From the NCBI RefSeq assembly GCF_003751605.1, contig NZ_RJVJ01000001.1, forward strand, positions 806,001 through 870,000: a stretch of 64,000 nucleotides of DNA. The letters run 5' to 3'. Shown here in pieces: positions 41,448 through 48,939 of the stretch. A model generated the notes under the pieces. The model did not search any database and was not told the DNA's origin. It saw only the letters and a program-made list of their open reading frames with translations. The position numbers and the translations under genes are program-made. Each line of letters opens with the position of its first letter. Positions within the stretch are counted from its first letter, which is position 1. This DNA is from Kitasatospora cineracea. Its GTDB lineage: Bacteria; Actinomycetota; Actinomycetes; Streptomycetales; Streptomycetaceae.

Positions 41448-41635
41448 GCAGTTCCCGATGATCTTTGTGATCTTCGCCACCCGACGAAGCCCGCGAAGGC
41501 GGATCGATCACCACCGTTCCACCCGATGTGGGCAATTGGCCACATACAGTCGCAACCCGGGGGCAAACGGCTGCTGTTCGGCCACGCCCTATATCAATTC
41601 TGCGGCGGTCAGGGCAAATTTCGGAGTGATCCGGT

Positions 41636-42610
41636 TTACGTGGTAGTGGATCTCACTCGCCCGGTGGACCCGGAGTGACGGCCGCTTGACCCTTCGTTCA
41701 CAAGCTCTCGGCCGGCCGCCGGGAACCGCGGCGCCCGCCGCCGCCCCCACTCGGTGCCCACCAGCACCGCCACCGCCCCCAGCAGCGCCAGCCGCCCCGG
41801 CCGGTCCCCCGCCAGCAGCACCCCGCACAGCGCCGCCCACAGCGGCTCGGTGCCCAGCAGCAGGCTCACCCGCGACGGCGAGGTCGCCCGCACCGCCCAC
41901 AGCTGCACGAAGAACGCGAACAGCGTGCACAGCAGCGACAGGTACAGCAGCAGCCCCCAGCGGGCCACGTCGAAGGACGCCGCCACCGCCAGCGGCGAGG
42001 GCCCCGCGAACGGCGCCGCCAGGGCGAACACCACCGTGGCGAAAGCGAGTTGGACCCAGGTCAGGGCCAGCGCGTCCACCCCGCGCACCGACCGCAGCCG
42101 GGCCGTCGCCAACACGTTCACCGTCCGCGCCACCGCCGCCCCCAGCACCAGCAGGTCACCCACCGACGGCGCCCGCAGCCCCGTCAGCAGCGCCACCCCC
42201 AGCACCGACACCCCCACCGCCGCCAGGAACCCCACCGGCGGCGCCGACCGCCGCAGCACCGCCTCCGCGAGCGGCGTGAACACCATCGTCAGACTGATCA
42301 CCAGCCCCGCGTTGGTCGCCGACGTGTGCACCACCCCGTACGTCTCCAGCAGGAACACCGCCCCCAGCACCACCCCCAGCACCGCCCCGCCACCCCACTG
42401 CGCGAACGACAACCCCCGCAACCGCCGCCACGCCACCACCCCCAGCACCGGCAGCACCACCCCGAACCGCAACACCAGCACCGCCACCACCGTCCGGTCC
42501 TCCGCCACCTGCCGGACCGCCCAGAAACTCGACCCCCACACCACCGCCACCGCCAACAACGGCAGGTCGCGCAGCAGTTGCGGACGGGCTTCGATCGATA
42601 CGACGGCCAC
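41636..42610 (-). CDS. EamA-family drug/metabolite permease
   Basis: A 324-residue membrane protein with ten predicted helices in two EamA repeats; LLAVAVVWGSSFWAVRQVAE at the N-terminus and LGTEPLWAALCGVLLAGDRP near the end are classical for the family. The C-terminus is a short Ser/Thr/Arg-rich tail. The substrate is unknown. GTG 42610 has GGGAG seven bases upstream. It lies upstream of nuo on the same strand but 351 bases away, so it is not part of that operon. It diverges from a toxin-antitoxin pair. Confidence 0.82.
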   Translation of the reverse strand: MAVVSIEARPQLLRDLPLLAVAVVWGSSFWAVRQVAEDRTVVAVLVLRFGVVLPVLGVVAWRRLRGLSFAQWGGGAVLGVVLGAVFLLETYGVVHTSATNAGLVISLTMVFTPLAEAVLRRSAPPVGFLAAVGVSVLGVALLTGLRAPSVGDLLVLGAAVARTVNVLATARLRSVRGVDALALTWVQLAFATVVFALAAPFAGPSPLAVAASFDVARWGLLLYLSLLCTLFAFFVQLWAVRATSPSRVSLLLGTEPLWAALCGVLLAGDRPGRLALLGAVAVLVGTEWGRRRAPRFPAAGRELVNEGSSGRHSGSTGRVRSTTT

Positions 42611-42759
42611 GGCACGGCTCCCGGAACACTCGACGGGGGCCCGTGCACCATCGGACGGGACACTCGGAAGCCGCCACTGTCCCGCACCCGGAAGGCGGCG
42701 GGCAAGCGCTTTCCCGCCAGCCCCGACCATCCCGCGAAGCCGCGGGCCGCATTTTTTCC

Positions 42760-42777
42760 TACCGACGGTGCTACCGT
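42760..42777. promoter_or_regulatory. Operator/promoter of the first toxin-antitoxin pair
   Basis: TACCGACGGTGCTACCGT contains two overlapping inverted repeats, ACCG-A-CGGT and ACGGT-GCT-ACCGT. TACCGT at its right end is a plausible -10, with the antitoxin ATG only 6 bases further, suggesting a leaderless transcript. Such short repeats suit autoregulation by a ribbon-helix-helix antitoxin. Confidence 0.5.
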
Positions 42778-42783
42778 TTGGGT

Positions 42784-43023
42784 ATGACTGTCCCCGCCCG
42801 CAAGAGCCACGAGCGCGCCGGCAAGCGGTCGGTGTCGCTGGCCCAGTCGTTGATCAACGAAGTCGAGGAGCGCACCGGCCGGACCGGTTTCTCCTCCGTC
42901 GTGTCCGAAGCCCTAGAAGAATGGCTGGCCGCCCAGAAGCTCCGCGAGGTGGTCGCCGCCGATCGCGAGGAGTTCGGCCCCGTGTCCGCCGAGGCGCTGG
43001 AGCAGGCGGAACGAGAGTGGTGA
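42784..43023 (+). CDS. Antitoxin, ribbon-helix-helix-like
   Basis: A 79-residue protein whose N-terminus (GKRSVSLAQSLINEVEERTG, then FSSVVSEALEEWL) fits a ribbon-helix-helix DNA-binding fold, followed by an acidic C-terminal helix that would wrap the toxin. The stop overlaps the downstream toxin start (GTGA). Together they form a type II pair. No ribosome binding site precedes the ATG, in line with a leaderless message. Confidence 0.72.
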   Translation: MTVPARKSHERAGKRSVSLAQSLINEVEERTGRTGFSSVVSEALEEWLAAQKLREVVAADREEFGPVSAEALEQAEREW

Positions 43024-43466
43024 GCAAGCGTCTCAAGGTCGAGGCCAGGAGCGAGGGCACCTTGGTCCTGGATGCCCAGGGGCTCTCGCTGCACGTCGAC
43101 GGCGACGAGGGCATGCGGGCGCGCATCGAGGTGGCCGAACGCACCGGCCGCCGGGTCGCGCTCTCCGCCCTGACGCCGCTGGAGGTCCGCCGGAGCGGCC
43201 CCGCCGCCGAACGGCTCCGGTTCCTGCTCTCCCGCTTCGACGTGAAGCCCGTCACCGACGCGGTGATGGACGCCGCCGCCCACCTGCTCGACATCTCGGG
43301 CCTCGATGGGCACGAGTGCCTGGTCGACGCCCTCGTGGTCGCCACCGCCGCCCTCTGCACCCCGCCGGTCCTGCTCGTCACCTCCGACCGGTCGCACGTC
43401 CCGGCGCTGTGCAAGGCCGTCGAGGAACTCCCGGGCTCACCCGTGGTGAAGATCGTCCACGTCTGA
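43020..43466 (+). CDS. PIN-domain toxin
   Basis: A 148-residue PIN-domain ribonuclease, predicted to cleave RNA using a metal held by acidic residues: Asp18 (LVLDAQ), Glu55 (LTPLEVRR), Asp102 (CLVDALVVATAA) and Asp122 (VTSDRSH). The order and spacing match VapC-type toxins. The 14 residues before the domain are basic. It is coupled to the antitoxin by the GTGA overlap. The RNA target cannot be inferred. Confidence 0.78.
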   Translation: MSKRLKVEARSEGTLVLDAQGLSLHVDGDEGMRARIEVAERTGRRVALSALTPLEVRRSGPAAERLRFLLSRFDVKPVTDAVMDAAAHLLDISGLDGHECLVDALVVATAALCTPPVLLVTSDRSHVPALCKAVEELPGSPVVKIVHV

Positions 43467-43492
43467 ACCCGCCTCCCGGCCGACCGGGCGGG

Positions 43493-43705
43493 TCACACCT
43501 CGCCGAACGCGCCCCGCTTGACGCCCGCGACGAAGGCCGACCACGCCTGCGGAGCGAAGCACAGCCGGGGGCCGTCCGGGTCCTTGGAGTCCCGGACGGT
43601 GCCGGGGCGGGCGTCGTCCACCTCGACGCAGTTCCCGTTGTTTCCGCCGCTGTAGCTACTCTTGCGCCACTGCTCGGGCCGGTCGTGGTGGTCACTCTTG
43701 CCCAT
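43493..43705 (-). CDS. DUF397 protein, partner of the upstream XRE regulator
   Basis: A 70-residue DUF397 protein: QWRKSSYSGGNNGNCVEVDD near the N-terminus, then VRDSKDPDGPRLCF and WSAFVAGVKRGAFGEV. ATG 43705 overlaps the end of the XRE gene by 14 bases and has GAGGAA seven bases upstream. The core is clearly related to the pair partner at 8914-9120. Confidence 0.88.
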   Translation of the reverse strand: MGKSDHHDRPEQWRKSSYSGGNNGNCVEVDDARPGTVRDSKDPDGPRLCFAPQAWSAFVAGVKRGAFGEV

Positions 43706-44534
43706 GTGCGTGTTCCTCCGCCGCCGACTCGATCAGGGGCAGGGACGCCTCCGGCGACAGCGCGGCGGCCCGCACGAAATCATAGGACAGCAGGCACTTG
43801 GCAACGGTGGACGGATCGTCGACCAGTTGACCGGCATGGGGGCCTTCGAGGTACGCCACCGGCGGAGCGTCGGCGAAGGTCATGAGAGACAGCGCGCCCT
43901 CCAGCAATGCACGGGCACCGGCGGAGTACGGGAGCACCTGGACGATGATCCGGTGCTCCCGCATCAGCGCCGCGAGGTGGGAGAGCTGTCCGGCCATTGT
44001 CGCCGCGCCACCGATCGGGCGACGGATCGCGCTCTCGTCCAGGACCACCCGGAGCATCGGACTCGTAGGGCCTTCCAGGAGGCGCGCACGGTCCATCCGC
44101 AGGCTGACCAGATCGTCGGTCTCCGCCGCCGAACGCAGGGGCTGGGCGGAGCGGAAGAGGGCCCGCGCGTACTCCGGCGTCTGGAGCAGCCCCGGTACGA
44201 GGACCGGGGCGTACTCGCTGATCGTCAGGGCCACGGCCTGGAGTTCGGCGGCGGCCGTGAAGTACTCGGCGAAGCGCGTACGGGTGACCGGAGGGTACAG
44301 CCGGGCGAAGTGGCCGCCCGTTTCGAGCACGCTGTCGAAGCGTTCGGACATGTCCTCCTGCGGCCGGCGGGTCGCGGCCTCGATCTGACCGACGTACGCG
44401 CCGGAGCAGAAGACCAGCTCGCCCAGCCGTTCCTGGGACAGCCCCCGGTCCTCGCGCAACCGACGCAGCTCCGAGCCGAGAACGACCTGGGCGACTCGCA
44501 GGGGTCCAGTGGCTTCGGGTACGCCATGCGTCAA
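43692..44534 (-). CDS. XRE-family regulator with DUF5753
   Basis: A helix-turn-helix domain (LGSELRRLREDRGLSQERLG and the following residues) is followed by a DUF5753 region with the hallmark LVPGLLQTPEYARAL. No ATG or GTG lies at a sensible position, so TTG 44534 is proposed, giving 280 residues, the usual size; AGGGA lies seven bases upstream. The frame stays open to an ATG at 44687, which would add 51 atypical residues. It pairs with the DUF397 gene immediately downstream. Confidence 0.78.
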   Translation of the reverse strand: MTHGVPEATGPLRVAQVVLGSELRRLREDRGLSQERLGELVFCSGAYVGQIEAATRRPQEDMSERFDSVLETGGHFARLYPPVTRTRFAEYFTAAAELQAVALTISEYAPVLVPGLLQTPEYARALFRSAQPLRSAAETDDLVSLRMDRARLLEGPTSPMLRVVLDESAIRRPIGGAATMAGQLSHLAALMREHRIIVQVLPYSAGARALLEGALSLMTFADAPPVAYLEGPHAGQLVDDPSTVAKCLLSYDFVRAAALSPEASLPLIESAAEEHAHGQE

Positions 44535-44650
44535 ATCCCTTTCCCTACCACCCTGTTGCCGCCACCAGCGTACGGCTGGAAGTAGTCGCCCCGGGATGGG
44601 AACGGACCGACTGCACCCGCCCGGGGCTGTACTCCGTGCCGGCCCGAGCG

Positions 44651-44680
44651 ATGTTGATGAAATATGCTGGGTATCAACAT
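44651..44680. promoter_or_regulatory. Operator/promoter of the VapBC pair
   Basis: A perfect 8-bp inverted repeat, ATGTTGAT (44651-44658) and ATCAACAT (44673-44680), spaced by 14 bases that include a -10-like TATGCT (44663-44668). It lies 25 bases before the vapB start and is likely bound by VapB or VapBC. The site is shared with the divergent XRE gene's upstream region. Confidence 0.5.
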
Positions 44681-44704
44681 TGCCCACAGCCCCGGAGGCG
44701 CGGA

Positions 44705-44938
44705 GTGAGCGTCACGCAGATCGACATCGACGACGAGGCCCTCGCCGCGGCGATGAAACTCATGGGCACCACCACCAAGAAGGACACCGTCAACACCGCC
44801 CTCCGCGAGTACACGGCGCGCATGAAGCGGTTGGAGGCGGCGGAACGGCTCGCCGCCAGGGGCGCCCGGGGCGAGTTCGACGCGGCCGCGGCCGCGCGGG
44901 CCGCCGCCAAGCGGGCCCGCCAGGAGGGCCTCGATTGA
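44705..44938 (+). CDS. VapB-type antitoxin
   Basis: A 77-residue antitoxin of the VapB (DUF2191-like) type. The N-terminus VTQIDIDDEALAAAMKLMGT, followed by TKKDTVNTALREYT, forms the DNA-binding ribbon-helix-helix; the C-terminus is an Ala/Arg/Glu-rich helix. GTG 44705 is preceded by GGAGG. Its stop overlaps the toxin start (TTGA). Confidence 0.82.
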   Translation: MSVTQIDIDDEALAAAMKLMGTTTKKDTVNTALREYTARMKRLEAAERLAARGARGEFDAAAAARAAAKRARQEGLD

Positions 44939-45342
44939 TCGGCTACCTGGTCGACGCCTCGGCCTTGTGGCACCTGTTCCGCACCCCGGGGGCGCTGCGC
45001 GCCTGGGAGGGGCACATCGCCGCCGGGGCGCTGCACGTCTGCGAGCCCACCCGCGCCGAGTTCCTGTACTCCGCCACGAGTCCGGCGCATCGCGACGAGC
45101 TGGCCGACGAGCTGGACACCCTGTGCGGCACCGCCGCGGTGCCCAAGTCGGCCTGGCGGTGGGTGGATTCCGCCCAGTACCGGCTGACGCAGCGGGGCCT
45201 GCACCGCTCGGCCGGTGCGATCGACCTGCTGGTCTGCGCCACCGCCGCCCATCACGACCTCACGGTGCTGCACGTCGACAACGACTTCACCACCGTCGCG
45301 TCCGTCGTACCCGACCTCCGCGAGCGGGACGCCCGGCACTGA
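44935..45342 (+). CDS. VapC-type PIN-domain toxin
   Basis: A 135-residue PIN-domain ribonuclease. Predicted metal ligands: Asp7 (YLVDASALW), Glu42 (PTRAEFLYS), Asp97 (GAIDLLVCATA) and Asp115/Asp117 (HVDNDF). The start appears to be TTG 44935, overlapping the vapB stop, with AGGAGGG seven bases upstream; there is no better start because residue 7 already belongs to the first PIN strand. It is only distantly similar to the toxin at 43020. Confidence 0.82.
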   Translation: MIGYLVDASALWHLFRTPGALRAWEGHIAAGALHVCEPTRAEFLYSATSPAHRDELADELDTLCGTAAVPKSAWRWVDSAQYRLTQRGLHRSAGAIDLLVCATAAHHDLTVLHVDNDFTTVASVVPDLRERDARH

Positions 45343-45358
45343 ACACCACCGCACGCGA

Positions 45359-45398
45359 AAGGCGGCGGACCGGCGCTCCCGCGCCCGTCCGCCGCCTT
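45359..45398. terminator. Hairpin between convergent vapC and the flavoprotein gene
   Basis: A perfect 12-bp stem (45359-45370 with 45387-45398) whose loop contains a smaller GC hairpin. It sits between two converging genes and can serve both. Confidence 0.65.
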
Positions 45399-45414
45399 CC
45401 GGAGACCTGAAGGA

Positions 45415-46692
45415 TCAAGCCCGCGGTGCCACCTTGGCCAGGCCGTTGATGATGCGGTCGGCGGCGTCGCCGCCGCTCGGGTCGGTCAGGTTGGCGAGCA
45501 GCTTGAGGACGAACTTCATCAGCACGGGGTGGGTCAGGCCGCGTTCGGCGGCGATCCGCATCACCCGGTCGTTGCCGATCAGCTTCACGAAGGCGCGGCC
45601 GAGCGTGTAGTAGCCGCCGTAGGTGTCCTTGAGCAGCTGCGGGTAGCGGGCCAGGGCGCGTTCCCGGCCCTCGGGGGTGATCCGGGCCATCGCCTGGACG
45701 ATGACGCCCGCCGCGAGTTGGCCGGATTCCATCGCATAGGCGATGCCCTCGCCGTTGAACGGGTTGACCATGCCGCCCGCGTCGCCGACCAGCAGCAGGC
45801 CGCGGGTGTAGTGCGGCTGCCGGTTGAAGGCCATCGGCAGCGCGGCGCCGCGGATCGGTTCGGTCATGTTCTCCGGCGTGTAGCCCCACTCCTCGGGCAT
45901 GCCGGCGCACCAGCTCTTCAGCACCTCGCGCCAGTTCAGGTCGCCGAAGGCGGGCGAGGAGTTGAGGATGCCGAGGCCGACGTTGGAGGTGCCGTCGCCC
46001 ATGCCGAAGATCCAGCCGTAGCCGGGCAGCAGCTTCTTCTGCCCGCCGCGGGTGTCCCACAGCTCCAGCCAGGACTCCAGGTAGTCGTCGTCGTGCCGGG
46101 GCGAGGTGAAGTACGTCCGGTAGGCGACGCCCATCGGCCGGGACTCCAGCCGGTGCAGGCCCATGGCCAGCGACAGCCGGGTCGAGTTGCCGTCCGCGGC
46201 GACCACCAGCGGGGCGTGGAACTCGACCTCCCGCTTGTCCGGTCCGAGCTTCGCCGTCACGCCGGTGATCCGGCCGGTCCGGTCCTGCACGGGCCCGCTG
46301 ACGTTGCAGTTCTCGTACAGCCGGGCGCCGGCCTTCTGCGCCTGCCGGGCGAGCAGTTCGTCGAAGTCGGCGCGCTTGCGCACCAGCCCGTAGTCGGGGA
46401 AGGAGGCGAGGTCCGGCCAGTCCAGCTCCAGCCGGACGCCGCCGCCGATGATCCGCAGGCCCTTGTTGCGCAGCCAGCCCTCGGCGGACACGTCGATGCC
46501 CATGTCGACCAGCTGCTTGACGGCGCGCGGGGTCAGGCCGTCCCCGCACACCTTCTCGCGCGGGAACTCGGTCTTCTCCAGCAGCAGCACGTCCAGGCCC
46601 GCCTGGGCCAGCCAGTACGCGGTGGTGGAGCCGGCCGGACCGGCACCGACCACGATGACGTCGGCGGTGGACTCGACGGCGGTCTCGGTCAT
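45415..46692 (-). CDS. Geranylgeranyl reductase family flavoprotein, probably menaquinone reductase (MenJ-like)
   Basis: A 425-residue FAD-dependent reductase. The N-terminal dinucleotide fold reads DVIVVGAGPAGSTTAYWLAQ, followed by the family motif EKVCGDGLTPRAV; GLLLVGDAGGMVNPFNGEGI is the second FAD motif. In actinobacteria this family saturates isoprene units of menaquinone (mycobacterial MenJ). The neighbouring menG gene supports that role over archaeal-type lipid reduction. ATG 46692 follows AGGAGAG. It is likely cotranscribed with the menG gene 95 bases upstream. Confidence 0.82.
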   Translation of the reverse strand: MTETAVESTADVIVVGAGPAGSTTAYWLAQAGLDVLLLEKTEFPREKVCGDGLTPRAVKQLVDMGIDVSAEGWLRNKGLRIIGGGVRLELDWPDLASFPDYGLVRKRADFDELLARQAQKAGARLYENCNVSGPVQDRTGRITGVTAKLGPDKREVEFHAPLVVAADGNSTRLSLAMGLHRLESRPMGVAYRTYFTSPRHDDDYLESWLELWDTRGGQKKLLPGYGWIFGMGDGTSNVGLGILNSSPAFGDLNWREVLKSWCAGMPEEWGYTPENMTEPIRGAALPMAFNRQPHYTRGLLLVGDAGGMVNPFNGEGIAYAMESGQLAAGVIVQAMARITPEGRERALARYPQLLKDTYGGYYTLGRAFVKLIGNDRVMRIAAERGLTHPVLMKFVLKLLANLTDPSGGDAADRIINGLAKVAPRA

Positions 46693-46787
46693 ACGGGGCT
46701 CTCTCCTGAGCGCGTCGGGGTCACGGAGTCGGGGGCCGACGCCCCGTCAGCGCCTCGGCGGCGGACGGAGTGCCGAACCACCGCAGT

Positions 46788-47483
46788 CTACGGCGCCTTG
46801 AAGCCGCGGTGGAGGGCGACGATGCCGCCGGTCAGGTTGCGCCACGCCACCTTCGTCCAGCCCGCCTGCTGCAACTCGGCGGCCAGCGCGGGCTGGTCCG
46901 GCCAGGCCCGGATCGACTCGGCGAGGTACACGTACGCCTCCGGGTTGGAGGACACCTTGGTCGCCACCGGCGGCAGCGCCCGCATCAGGTACTCGGTGTA
47001 CACCGTCCGCAGCGGCGTCCAGGTCGGCGTGGAGAACTCGCAGATCACCAGCTTCCCGCCGGGCTTGGTCACCCGCAGCATCTCGCGCATCGCCACCTCG
47101 TGCTCCTGCACGTTGCGCAGCGCGAACGAGATCGTCACGGCGTCGAACGACTCGTCGGCGAACGGCAGCCGGGTCGCGTCGCCCGCGGTCAGGGCCAGTT
47201 CGGGGTGCCGGCCCTTCCCCTCGGTCAGCATCCCGATCGAGAAGTCGCACGGCACCACGTCGGCGCCCGCCTCCAGGAACGGCAGCGAGGACGTCCCGGT
47301 GCCCGCACCGAGGTCCAGGATGCGCTGGCCCGCGACGGCGCCCACCGCATCGGCCACCGCCCGGCGCCACAGCCGGGCCTGGCCCAGCGAGAGCACGTCA
47401 TTGGTGCGGTCGTACTTGGCCGCGACGTCGTCGAACATGGCGGCGACGTCCTGCGGCTGCTTGTCCAGATGGGCTCGGGTCAC
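46788..47483 (-). CDS. menG: Demethylmenaquinone methyltransferase
   Basis: Performs the last step of menaquinone synthesis, C-methylation of demethylmenaquinone with S-adenosylmethionine. The 231-residue UbiE/COQ5-type protein has the SAM motif [20 protein letters not shown], the family stretch [20 protein letters not shown] at the N-terminus and [23 protein letters not shown] 47483 is preceded by a G-rich weak site. Confidence 0.93.
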   Translation of the reverse strand: MTRAHLDKQPQDVAAMFDDVAAKYDRTNDVLSLGQARLWRRAVADAVGAVAGQRILDLGAGTGTSSLPFLEAGADVVPCDFSIGMLTEGKGRHPELALTAGDATRLPFADESFDAVTISFALRNVQEHEVAMREMLRVTKPGGKLVICEFSTPTWTPLRTVYTEYLMRALPPVATKVSSNPEAYVYLAESIRAWPDQPALAAELQQAGWTKVAWRNLTGGIVALHRGFKAP

Positions 47484-47527
47484 GCCCCCATTGTTCACCT
47501 TGCGGTGCCGCGGACGGGCACTGGGGC

Positions 47528-48094
47528 TCACCGCAGGGCGCGGCGGCCCCCCTTGCGGCGGCGCCGGGAGCGCTTCCCCTGGGTCAGCGCGGGCATCCCC
47601 TCCGCCGCGAACGCCACCGCGAAGCCGGCCTGCGCCCGCTCCTCCCCCGCCTGGTGCCGCCGGAACCGCCGGATCCGCCACACGCACAGCGCGCACAGCA
47701 GCACCGCCGCCGGCACGCTAGTCTGCGCCAGCCCGACCCCGACCGGCTGCGGGTAGGTCTTCCCGCACACCCGCACCGCGGACGGGTCGTCCGCCGCCCG
47801 TTCCAGACAGATCGGGTCCCCCACCTGGGCCCCCGCCGGCAGCCACAGGTCCGCCGCGGTCAACCGCCGCCCGTCCACCGGGTACGTGATCTGGCTGTAC
47901 GTCCCGCTGCCGCCCGGCAGTTGAGTGACCGTCCCCTCGACCCGCACCGGGTGCGCGTCGATCCGGTCGGCCTGGTCCGCCTGGCGCCACCCCAGCAGGC
48001 ACATCGCCACCGCCACCACGGCACTCAGCACGGCCCCGACGTACCAGCCCCGAGCCGGTCTGGTCCGCACACGTTCGGGGGTCGTGGCGCGCAT
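47528..48094 (-). CDS. Small membrane protein, DUF3592-like
   Basis: A 188-residue protein with one helix near residues 17-35 and another near 122-140, enclosing an extracytoplasmic domain of about 85 residues. That domain reads [20 protein letters not shown] and contains two Cys (ICLERAA and VRVCGKTY). This layout resembles DUF3592 proteins, of unknown function. The C-terminus is strongly basic ([16 protein letters not shown]). It lies 44 bases upstream of menG on the same strand. Confidence 0.6.
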   Translation of the reverse strand: MRATTPERVRTRPARGWYVGAVLSAVVAVAMCLLGWRQADQADRIDAHPVRVEGTVTQLPGGSGTYSQITYPVDGRRLTAADLWLPAGAQVGDPICLERAADDPSAVRVCGKTYPQPVGVGLAQTSVPAAVLLCALCVWRIRRFRRHQAGEERAQAGFAVAFAAEGMPALTQGKRSRRRRKGGRRALR

Positions 48095-48320
48095 ACGTCC
48101 TGTTCCTGGGCTCGGCAGAGGTCTGACCGGGATGGTAGCCGCAAAAACCGCCCCGGGTCACGACCAGTCAGAAAACCCCCACCTCACCAGGACCCCGTCA
48201 GGAGCCCGGGAAACGGCGGGTCGATGCTGCTGCAGGCCGGAGCCCACCGAAAAGTCCGTGCTGCTGAGGGCTCGTGAAAGACAGCACCCCGAAACACCCG
48301 CGACCTCTCCGCCCCTGCCC

Positions 48321-48920
48321 CTACCGCCGCCGGTACAGCAACCGCCCGTCCAGCACCGTCCCCAGGCAGACCGCCCCGCCCCCGTCGAGCTCCTCGACCG
48401 CCCCCGCCGCGAACACCGCGAAGTCCGCCGCCCCGCCGACCACCAGCGGCCGGTGCAGCGCAGCCGTCAACGCCCGCTCCGCGAGCGGGTCGAGGCCGCC
48501 CGGGGAGGGGTCCCCGCCGGGAGGCCGTCGCAGGCCGGACCGCCCGACCGCCGTCCGGACCGCGGCCCGGGCGAACGTCCCGGCGAGGGCCGTCACCCCG
48601 TGCCCGAGCAGCCGTTGCAGTCCGCGCCGGGCGCTGCCGCCCCACTGTTCGTCGCCCAGCCCGGCGGGGGGCGCCAGCGGCCGTTCCCCGAGCCCTTCCC
48701 GCGGGTCGGGGTGGTAGGCGTGCTCCAGCAGCCACGCCCCGTGCCGGTTGAGCAGTCCGGGCACCAGCACCCCGGGCCACTCCCGGACTCGCGCCGGGCC
48801 GCCCGGCAGCTCCGCGGCGGGCCCGATCGCGGTGACGGTCGCGCCGTCGACCAGCACCGCCCCGTCCTCGATCAGCGCGGTGCCGGTGAACAGCAGCCCC
48901 GCCCGGTGCAGTGTCAACAT
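48321..48920 (-). CDS. Imidazolonepropionase-like protein, short and probably non-catalytic
   Basis: A 199-residue protein resembling the edge (composite) domain of amidohydrolases: LLFTGTALIEDGAVLVDGAT at the start and VFAAGAVEELDGGGAVCLGT with GRLLYRRR at the end. Where active enzymes have PG-x-D-x-H-x-H, this one reads VPGLLNRHGAWLLEHAYHPD, so the metal-binding His-x-His is absent, and most of the barrel is missing. It starts 19 bases after the mqnC stop and may be a structural or regulatory partner. A decayed aminofutalosine deaminase is another possibility. Bases 48095-48320, downstream of its stop, hold nothing I can name. Confidence 0.65.
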   Translation of the reverse strand: MLTLHRAGLLFTGTALIEDGAVLVDGATVTAIGPAAELPGGPARVREWPGVLVPGLLNRHGAWLLEHAYHPDPREGLGERPLAPPAGLGDEQWGGSARRGLQRLLGHGVTALAGTFARAAVRTAVGRSGLRRPPGGDPSPGGLDPLAERALTAALHRPLVVGGAADFAVFAAGAVEELDGGGAVCLGTVLDGRLLYRRR

Positions 48921-48939
48921 CGGACTCGGGCCGGGGCCG

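Noticed and set aside
41383..41535. Upstream extension of the small ORF before nuoA to an 84-residue protein
   Set aside because: It runs through the predicted Rex site, -10 and Crp-type site and has poor codon bias; only the short 33-residue part is worth considering.
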